Assembly: GCA_041674345.1 (NCBI GenBank)
Contig: JBAYVY010000123.1
Span: 1-9,675 of the forward strand
DNA from: JBAYVY01 sp041674345
GTDB lineage: Bacteria > Planctomycetota > Phycisphaerae > Phycisphaerales > Zrk34
Direction of reading: 5' to 3'
Length of the DNA stretch: 9,675 bases
Numbering within the stretch: position 1 is the first letter of the stretch; each line of letters opens with the position of its first letter. The notes below the pieces were generated by a model that searched no databases, was not told the origin of the DNA, and was given only the letters and a program-made list of their open reading frames with translations. Below, piece by piece: positions 4,690-9,675 of this stretch. The position numbers and the translations under genes were made by a program.

Positions 4690-6525
4690 ATGAAATACAC
4701 CCTCGCCCACGTCACTCACGAGGCCGTCGAAAAACTCGGCGGCATCGGCACCGTCCTCGAAGGCCTGATGACCAGCCCCGTCTATCGCAAAAACGTCGGG
4801 CGCTCCATCCTCGTCGGCCCCTGCCAAACCCACGTCGCCGTCGATCCCCGCAAGCGTCTGGGCGAAGCCGGCACCGTCCTCTATTCCAGCGTCGATCACA
4901 TCGACACCCTGCATCTGAGCGCCAAGCTCCGCCCCATCGAATGGGCCTTCAACACCCCCATCGTCTTCGGCCGGCGAACCTTCGATATCCCCGGCGACAC
5001 CCGCACCGGCGTTGCCGATGTCCTCATGATCGACGTCTTCAACATCTCCGCCGACCGTCTGGGCCGGTTCAAATATCACCTGTTCGAGCGATTCGGCATC
5101 GACTCCACCCGATACCAGCAACACTGGGATTTCGAGGAATACACACGCATCGCCGAACCCGCCTTTTACGCCCTCAACGCCCTGCTCCATACCCACGAAA
5201 AACCCTGCGTCGTCCTCAGCCACGAGTTCATGGGCATGGCCACCGCGCTCAAGTGCATCATGGACGGCCCCGATGACTTCCGCACCATCTTCCACGCCCA
5301 CGAATGCGCCACCGCTCGCTACCTCGTCGAACACCACGAAGGCCACGACTCCGCCTTCTACAACATCCTCCGCAAAGCGCGCGAACAACACCTCTATGTC
5401 CAGGACATCTTCGGCGACCTGTCCGATCATTTCCGCCATATGCTCATCAGCAAAAGCCACCTCTGCGATGCCGTCATGGCCGTCGGCGATTACACCGCGC
5501 AGGAAATGCACTTCCTCGGCGAACACTTCGACCACCACAACATCGAACTGGTTTACAACGGCGTGCCCGCGTTCAAGGTCTCGCTCAAACAACGCAACAC
5601 CAGCCGCGAAATGCTCACCGATTACAGCGAAAAACTCATCGGCCAACGCCCCGACGTGCTGATGACCCACGTCACACGCCCCGTCATCAGCAAGGGCCTG
5701 TGGCGCGATGTGAAAGTCTGCCACGAACTGGATCAGCGATTCGCCCAAACCGGACAACGCGGCGTGCTGTATATCCTTACTTCCGGCGGAGGCCAGCGCC
5801 GCCCCCATGACATCGCCCAAATGGAAGCCGAGTACGGCTGGCCCCGATACCACCGCGACGGATACCCCGACCTGGTCGGCCCCGAAGCCGATCTCTACCG
5901 CATGATCGCGCCCTTCAATGCCGATCATCGCAACGTGCAGATCATCCTCGTCAACCAGTTCGGCTGGTCGCGCCCGCTGGTCGGCAAACGCCTGCCCGAA
6001 AAAATGGACATCGCCGACCTCCGCCGCGCCGCCGATGTCGAGTTCGGCATGGCCACCTACGAACCGTTCGGCATCAGCCCGCTCGAACCGCTCGGCTCCG
6101 GCGCGGTGTGCGTCATCTCCAACGTCTGCGGCTGCGAGGGATTCGTCGAATACGTCACCGGCGGAAAACCCGTCGCCAACGTCCTCGTCGCCGATTACAC
6201 CCAACTCGATCACGATGCCGAGATACCGGAACTATTGAAAATGGGCCGCGCCGAGCGCGACGCCATTGAGGATCGTGAAGCCGCCCGCATCGCCGATGAA
6301 CTGGTCCGCCGCATCCCCCGCACCGACGCCCAGCGGCAAAAGCTGATCGACGCCGGGCAAAAACTCGTCGCCGAGATGGGCTGGGACCAGGTACTGACCA
6401 ACAAACTTCTGCCGGTGCTGGAACGCATCACCAACGGCAAAACCAAGGCGAACCCCACCGCGCCCGTGAAGAAGAAAAAGTCCGTCAAAAAGACGCCAGC
6501 GAAAAAGAAAACCCAAAAACGCTGA
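4690..6525 (+). CDS. Glycogen/starch synthase-like GT-B glycosyltransferase
   Basis: A 611-residue retaining GT-B glycosyltransferase, probably elongating an alpha-1,4-glucan from a nucleotide-glucose donor. The N-terminal domain opens with HVTHEAVEKLGGIGTVLEGL, with KLGGIG (15-20) as the loop equivalent to the KxGGLG donor-binding loop. FHAHECATARYL (201-212) and the following helices resemble eukaryotic-type (GT3) glycogen synthases, as does YEPFGISPLEPLGSGAV (457-473), which holds the catalytic-type E-x7-E pair E458/E466. The C-terminal 28 residues (584-611) carry 12 Lys and one Arg and no acidic residue, an unusual basic tail. The ATG at 4690 starts the conserved region, but no clear Shine-Dalgarno precedes it because the palindrome arm ends 9 nt upstream. 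An in-frame TTG at 4660 lies inside that arm and is unlikely. I am sure of the GT-B fold class, less sure of the exact family (GT3 versus GT5) and donor. Confidence 0.85.
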   Translation: MKYTLAHVTHEAVEKLGGIGTVLEGLMTSPVYRKNVGRSILVGPCQTHVAVDPRKRLGEAGTVLYSSVDHIDTLHLSAKLRPIEWAFNTPIVFGRRTFDIPGDTRTGVADVLMIDVFNISADRLGRFKYHLFERFGIDSTRYQQHWDFEEYTRIAEPAFYALNALLHTHEKPCVVLSHEFMGMATALKCIMDGPDDFRTIFHAHECATARYLVEHHEGHDSAFYNILRKAREQHLYVQDIFGDLSDHFRHMLISKSHLCDAVMAVGDYTAQEMHFLGEHFDHHNIELVYNGVPAFKVSLKQRNTSREMLTDYSEKLIGQRPDVLMTHVTRPVISKGLWRDVKVCHELDQRFAQTGQRGVLYILTSGGGQRRPHDIAQMEAEYGWPRYHRDGYPDLVGPEADLYRMIAPFNADHRNVQIILVNQFGWSRPLVGKRLPEKMDIADLRRAADVEFGMATYEPFGISPLEPLGSGAVCVISNVCGCEGFVEYVTGGKPVANVLVADYTQLDHDAEIPELLKMGRAERDAIEDREAARIADELVRRIPRTDAQRQKLIDAGQKLVAEMGWDQVLTNKLLPVLERITNGKTKANPTAPVKKKKSVKKTPAKKKTQKR

Positions 6526-6548
6526 CGGATCGTTCTTAAAATGCTTTA

Positions 6549-6660
6549 TCACAAAGAGCGCGGAGCCGCAAAGGCACAGAGAAAACAGAAAAAATGATGC
6601 GCAATCACTCAAAACAAAATCAATCTTCTTTGTGTCTTTGCGGCTTTGCGCTCTTTGTGA
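6549..6660 (+). repeat. Inverted repeat E, glycosyltransferase to hypothetical gap
   Basis: Arms 6549-6583 and 6626-6660 (35 nt) match at 31 positions, separated by a 42-nt AT-rich loop (6584-6625). The words are of the type CACAAAGAGCGC and GCCGCAAAG. All four mismatches put G on the left and T on the right, so every one would be a G-U pair in plus-strand RNA and the stem would be unbroken. The arm starts 23 nt after the glycosyltransferase stop. The right arm ends 34 nt before the next start codon. The T-run needed for a classical terminator is absent. Confidence 0.92.
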
Positions 6661-6694
6661 AAACATCTTTTCATCAACAGCGACCCGCACATTG

Positions 6695-7072
6695 ATGGAC
6701 CTTCACCCCCAACAACTCACTTGGGCCGCGTTACTCGGTCGCTGGATCGAGTTCGCGCAATCCGCCGTCGCGCTGCCGGATGATGCGACGGGTCGCGCGT
6801 GGAAACAGGCCGTGCCGCCGATCATCGGTTTACAGGCCGTCACGATGGCGCTCGGTGAAGTCGATCAACTCGCCCCCGATCAGCGGGCGCTGGGCATCGA
6901 CCGCGCCAACATCCTCATTGAACGCCACACAAAAGAACTGCTCGATGCGTTCGCCGCCACCGACGCATCGCAACTGCATCCGATGCTGATTGAATTAATC
7001 GCCGACGCATGGGCGACGATGAAGATAATTGAACCGCGGAGGCGCAGAGACGCAGAGAAAACTCAATTCTGA
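6695..7072 (+). CDS. Conserved-looking hypothetical protein, tail derived from repeat
   Basis: A 125-residue, mostly helical soluble protein that I do not recognise. Compositionally it looks like a real gene: GC-rich third positions like its neighbours and a regular amphipathic pattern through about residue 112. It has one notable WKQAVPPIIGLQAVTMALGE segment (36-55) and HPMLIELIADAW (95-106). ATG 6695 is preferred. An upstream in-frame GTG at 6632 lies within the right arm of palindrome E and would translate repeat sequence. No Shine-Dalgarno is evident. Residues 113-125 (EPRRRRDAEKTQF) are encoded by the left arm and loop of palindrome F, so the original C-terminus was probably near residue 112. 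It is convergent with ilvD. It is likely a gene, but with no assignable role. Confidence 0.65.
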   Translation: MDLHPQQLTWAALLGRWIEFAQSAVALPDDATGRAWKQAVPPIIGLQAVTMALGEVDQLAPDQRALGIDRANILIERHTKELLDAFAATDASQLHPMLIELIADAWATMKIIEPRRRRDAEKTQF

Positions 7073-7106
7073 TTTTTATTCTCTGCGTCTCTGCGCCTCC
7101 GCGGTT
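7032..7106 (+). repeat. Inverted repeat F, perfect 28-bp stem between convergent genes
   Basis: Arms 7032-7059 and 7079-7106 are perfect complements (28 of 28) around a 19-nt AT-rich loop. The words are GCGCAGAGAC and GCAGAGA types. The left arm and loop encode the last codons and stop of the upstream plus-strand gene. The right arm ends 6 nt from the ilvD stop on the minus strand. Such a stem between convergent genes could stop transcription or protect 3' ends in both directions, but it is not a canonical terminator because the distal flanks lack T-runs. Confidence 0.95.
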
Positions 7107-7112
7107 AATCAC

Positions 7113-8849
7113 TCATTCATCCGTCACGCAACCCCGTGACGCATCCTTCACACTTTTGATGTATTTCCACAGCGTACCGCGGCTCGCCGGGTACGCCGGT
7201 TGCTTCCACGCGGCTTGCCGCTTAGCAATCTCTTGTTCACTCACATCCATATCGATGCGATGGTTTTCCGTGTCGATGGTGATTTTGTCGCCGGTCTTCA
7301 CCAGCGCGATCGGGCCGCCCTCGATCGCCTCCGGCACGACGTGGCCGATGATGAACCCGTGCGATCCGCCGCTGAATCGCCCGTCGGTAATCAGCGCCAC
7401 ATCTTTGACCAAACCCGCGCCGGCCAGGGCGCTGGTGGGCGTCAGCATTTCGGGCATACCGGGGCCGCCCTTCGGGCCTTCGTAGCGGATGATGATGACA
7501 TCGCCTTTTTGGATTTCGCCTTTTTCCAGGCCGCGCAGCATCGCTTCCTCCTGCTCATACACACGCGCCGGGCCGACGAATTTTTCGCCCTCTTTCCCGG
7601 TGATTTTGCCCACACAGCCATCCGGTGCCAAGTTTCCCCGCATGATCTGAATATGTCCGACGCTGTGCAGCGGCTTATCCAGCGGATGCACAATCGGCTG
7701 GTATTCCGACCCCGCCTTACTTCCGGGGGCAAACGGCGGCAATTCGGGCACTTCCGGGGGCGCGAGATTCTCCGCCATCGTTTTGCCCGTCACCGTCATC
7801 TGCGATCCGTCGATGAGTTTGTGTTTCAGCAGCATCTTCAACAACGCCGGCGTGCCGCCCACCGCGTGCAAATCCTCCATCACGTATTTCCCCGACGGTT
7901 TCAAATCGCACAGCAGCGGCGTCTGGTTGCTCATCTTCTGCCAATCGTCAATCGTCAGTTCAATGCCGAACGCCCGCGCCATCGCGATCGAATGCAGCAC
8001 GGCGTTCGTCGATCCGCCGGTGATGATCGTCAATCGCATCGCATTCAAAAACGATTGCTTCGTCACGATGTCGCGCGGCTTCAAATCCATTTCCAACAGC
8101 GCGCGAATCTGTTTGCCCGCCGCGACGCATTCGGCTTCCTTCCGGGGGTCCATCGCCGGGGTGCATGATGAATACGGCAGCGAAAGCCCCATCGCTTCGA
8201 TGAAACTCGCCATCGTGTTGGCCGTGTACATCCCACCGCACGCGCCGACCCCCGGACACGCATTGCGAATGATGGCGCGGCGCTCATCTTCGGTGATCGC
8301 GCCGCTCAGCGCCTGGCCGTAGGCCTGGAACGCGGAGACGATATCGAGTTTGACTTTTTCGCCCTTGAGTTCAGCGCAACCGGCTTTGATGGTTCCGCCA
8401 TAGACCATGATCGCCGGGCGATTGAGCCGCGCCATCGCCATGATGCAGCCGGGCATGTTTTTATCGCAGCCGGGCAGGGCGATCAGGGCGTCGTACCACT
8501 GCGCCCCCATGATGGTTTCGATGCTGTCTGCGATCAGGTCGCGGGATTGCAACGAGTAACTCATGCCGTCGGTGCCCATCGAGATGCCGTCGGAGACGCC
8601 GATGGTGTTAAATCTCATGCCGACCATGCACGACGCGACGACGCCTCGCTTGACGTGATCGCCGAGTTCCGCCAGGTGCATGTTGCACGGGTTGCCCTCG
8701 TACCAGACGGAGCAGATGCCGACCTGCGGCTTGCCCATGTCATCGGGCGTCAACCCGGTGGCGTAAAGCATCGCCTGGCTCGCCCCCTGCGAGCGGGGCT
8801 GGGTGACGTGTGCGGAATACCTGTTCAGTTGCGTGTGTGCGTCGGCCAT
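7113..8849 (-). CDS. ilvD: Dihydroxyacid dehydratase
   Basis: Dehydrates 2,3-dihydroxy-isovalerate and 2,3-dihydroxy-3-methylvalerate to the 2-keto acids, the third common step to valine and isoleucine; an Fe-S enzyme of the IlvD/Edd family. The 578-residue length is normal. Family motifs with candidate cluster cysteines are SVWYEGNPCNMHL (C55), LPGCDKNMPGC (C128, with K130 the lysine that is carbamylated in characterised members) and GVGACGGMYTANTM (C204). Also seen are GGSTNAVLH (278-286), the RYEGPKGGPGMPEM stretch (455-468) and TDGRFSGGSHGFI (488-500), which supplies the catalytic-type serine. The start codon has GAGG at 8855-8858 with 5-nt spacing. It is convergent to the upstream genes and not linked to ilvN on the same strand. 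Confidence 0.98.
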   Translation of the reverse strand: MADAHTQLNRYSAHVTQPRSQGASQAMLYATGLTPDDMGKPQVGICSVWYEGNPCNMHLAELGDHVKRGVVASCMVGMRFNTIGVSDGISMGTDGMSYSLQSRDLIADSIETIMGAQWYDALIALPGCDKNMPGCIMAMARLNRPAIMVYGGTIKAGCAELKGEKVKLDIVSAFQAYGQALSGAITEDERRAIIRNACPGVGACGGMYTANTMASFIEAMGLSLPYSSCTPAMDPRKEAECVAAGKQIRALLEMDLKPRDIVTKQSFLNAMRLTIITGGSTNAVLHSIAMARAFGIELTIDDWQKMSNQTPLLCDLKPSGKYVMEDLHAVGGTPALLKMLLKHKLIDGSQMTVTGKTMAENLAPPEVPELPPFAPGSKAGSEYQPIVHPLDKPLHSVGHIQIMRGNLAPDGCVGKITGKEGEKFVGPARVYEQEEAMLRGLEKGEIQKGDVIIIRYEGPKGGPGMPEMLTPTSALAGAGLVKDVALITDGRFSGGSHGFIIGHVVPEAIEGGPIALVKTGDKITIDTENHRIDMDVSEQEIAKRQAAWKQPAYPASRGTLWKYIKSVKDASRGCVTDE

Positions 8850-8854
8850 CTGCG

Positions 8855-8893
8855 CCTCGATTCGTGGAAGAAAACGGATCGGTTATTATTGTA
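8855..8893 (-). promoter_or_regulatory. ilvD ribosome binding site and possible -10 element
   Basis: On the minus strand, GAGG (8855-8858) is spaced 5 nt from the ilvD ATG and is a good ribosome binding site. TACAAT (8893-8888) lies about 39 nt upstream of the start and could be a -10 box. The -35 position at 17-nt spacing reads TAAACG, far from consensus, so the promoter part is weak. Confidence 0.4.
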
Positions 8894-8916
8894 GCGACAT
8901 GGGCCGGAAGCGTTTA

Positions 8917-8939
8917 GCGGGTGGCACGAAGTGCCCCGC
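8917..8939. repeat. Short hairpin upstream of ilvD
   Basis: GCGG (8917-8920) and GGCAC (8923-8927) pair with GTGCC (8931-8935) and CCGC (8936-8939) around a three-base loop, with a two-base bulge at 8921-8922. It lies between ilvD and the transposase remnants, upstream of the putative ilvD -10 box. The 178 nt from 8850 to 9027 otherwise hold no convincing gene. Confidence 0.55.
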
Positions 8940-9024
8940 GTCCCTCGAACATCTCGAACATGAAGAACGCAACGGCAAGCAGCAAAATCCCAGCGATCCA
9001 CCCTCATCGCAAACTTCAAGGTAC

Positions 9025-9289
9025 TTATTCGTCGGTGGGGATCAGGTTCAGCATCCGCCCCGCGGTGCGCCGCTTGACGTCTTGAACCAGCATTCGCTCG
9101 TTCCGGGCCGTCCGTTTGCCAGGCACCACGCTCAACACCAGCCACCCCCGGAAGCGGAACGGGGTCCAACGCCACGTGGTCCACCTTCCGGGGGTCGCCC
9201 AGGCGATCATCCAGCGGATCCTCTTCATCGCCGTGCTTTTGCTTCTTGCCGACAAACGCCCATTTTTCGTCCATCTGCACCTCACGGGT
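9025..9289 (-). pseudogene. IS1-type transposase remnant, frameshifted and truncated
   Basis: The minus strand encodes the catalytic half of an IS1 InsB-like DDE transposase in two frames. The first frame gives REVQMDEKWAFVGKKQKH through DDRLGDPRKVDHVALDP (down to about 9161) and contains the first catalytic Asp in MDEKW. A shift between about 9161 and 9141 leads into the second frame, with WLVLSVVPGKRTARNE, VKRRTAGRMLNLIPTDE and a stop at 9027. The second catalytic-type Asp (TDE) is the last feature seen; the region with the catalytic Glu and the C-terminus is missing, as is the DNA-binding N-terminal half. Upstream, similarity ends near 9289, where another transposase fragment begins on the opposite strand. 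The shift is inside the catalytic domain, not at an insA/insB type junction, so it reads as decay, not programmed frameshifting. Confidence 0.85.
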
Positions 9290-9332
9290 GCGAGGGGGAA
9301 AAAGCCGCCAGTTCCTCGTGCAACGCCGCAGC

Positions 9333-9675
9333 ATGTTCCCCGCTCAATCGCGCCAGACGCGGAACAAGGCGAAGGACTGGGCCGGCCAACGATTACGCGA
9401 GATCAAACAACAGGGCCTGATGCCCGTGCTGGCGGAGATCGACACGCCGGCCCCAAAGGTACGCGCCGACGCCAGGCGAACCCGTTTGCGGCGACTGCGG
9501 CAATATCTGTTGCGATGTCAGCGGCTGGAAATGCTCGACGACCCCGCCGCCATGGCCCGGGGTTGGGACATCGGCTCCGGTCCCACCGAGGCGATGTGCA
9601 AGACGCTGACCTTGCGGCTCAAGCGCCCCGGCATGAAGTGGGACACCGATCACGCCGCGCCGATGATGAACCTGA
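9333..9675 (+). pseudogene. C-terminal part of a second transposase (ISKra4-like), runs off window
   Basis: An open plus-strand frame (codons starting at positions divisible by 3) continues past the last base. Residues from about 9366 read KAKDWAGQRLREIKQQG, then a basic RRTRLRRLRQYLLRCQR segment, then RGWDIGSGPTEAMCKTLTLR, LKRPGMKW and HAAPMMNL. The GSGPTEAMCK...LRLK..GMKW block is the C-terminal signature of ISKra4-like transposases, including the Glu expected as a catalytic acid. Only about 115 codons are visible. Upstream sequence is occupied by the IS1-type remnant, so the N-terminal two thirds are missing and the gene is almost certainly broken. The exact left boundary is not visible; 9333 is the first ATG in the frame, not a demonstrated start. 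The family name is moderately sure. Confidence 0.65.

Noticed and set aside
6632..6694. Longer version of the 125-residue gene starting at GTG 6632
   Set aside because: The additional 21 codons are translated from the right arm of palindrome E and its flank; the ATG at 6695 is the more likely start.
638..7106. CRISPR array as an explanation for the repeated words
   Set aside because: The words are tandem without unique spacers, are mirrored into palindromes and differ from gap to gap; no cas gene is present.
6549..7106. Classical rho-independent terminators at palindromes E and F
   Set aside because: The stems are much longer than typical terminators, the loops are 42 and 19 nt, and no T-run follows the right arms in the direction of transcription.
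7200..8168. Plus-strand open frame of 322 codons opposite ilvD
   Set aside because: A shadow of the highly conserved ilvD frame; the protein is Arg/His/Gln-rich with no recognisable domain.
8900..9015. Short minus-strand hydrophobic reading frame of about 30 codons (reads like IAGILLLAVAFFMFEMFEGRG) ending before the ilvD promoter region
   Set aside because: It starts after a stop with no initiation codon or ribosome binding site at a suitable place and overlaps the hairpin; too little support to call a small membrane protein.
9141..9161. Programmed frameshift of an active IS1-type element
   Set aside because: The shift is inside the catalytic domain and not at an insA-insB boundary, and the frame then stops after the second catalytic Asp; decay is the simpler explanation.

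Overview
The window looks like chromosomal DNA from a high-GC bacterium, most likely a planctomycete (Phycisphaerae-like). This placement is inference. It rests on the GxxExxY-family gene, the word-like palindromes in the gaps, the atypical glycogen synthase and the type of IS1 remnant; there is no rRNA or other phylogenetic marker beyond the housekeeping proteins.

Layout. (1) 1-1687: the translation/nucleotide cluster pyrH (5' truncated by the window edge) and frr, split by a small GxxExxY-family gene enclosed in a 28-nt inverted repeat. (2) 1803-3416: a 537-residue multi-pass membrane protein of unknown function. (3) 3630-4226: ilvN, the regulatory subunit of acetolactate synthase, without its usual ilvB partner. 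(4) 4276-4647: a small four-helix-bundle (S23/23S-IVS family) gene, again enclosed in an inverted repeat. (5) 4690-6525: a GT-B glycogen/starch synthase-like glycosyltransferase with a lysine-rich tail. (6) 6695-7072: an unrecognised 125-residue protein whose last 13 codons come from a palindrome arm. (7) 7113-8849, minus strand: ilvD, dihydroxyacid dehydratase. (8) 9025-9675: a decayed IS1-type transposase on the minus strand abutting the 3' part of a second (ISKra4-like) transposase that runs off the window.

The most striking structure is in the gaps. Each of the six intergenic gaps between 0.6 and 7.1 kb carries one palindrome with arms of about 26-35 nt. Each palindrome is built from a different short word, and each arm begins 5-23 nt from a stop codon. 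Four have short loops; two enclose a small gene (GxxExxY, four-helix bundle) of lower GC than its neighbours. In both gene-bearing cases the left arm, or its immediate edge, also supplies the ribosome binding site of the enclosed gene. This suggests a class of gap-inserted palindromic elements, some of them carrying small genes.

The housekeeping genes belong to three processes: pyrimidine nucleotide and ribosome recycling (pyrH, frr), branched-chain amino acid synthesis (ilvN, ilvD), and glycogen synthesis. I see no complete operon for any of these.
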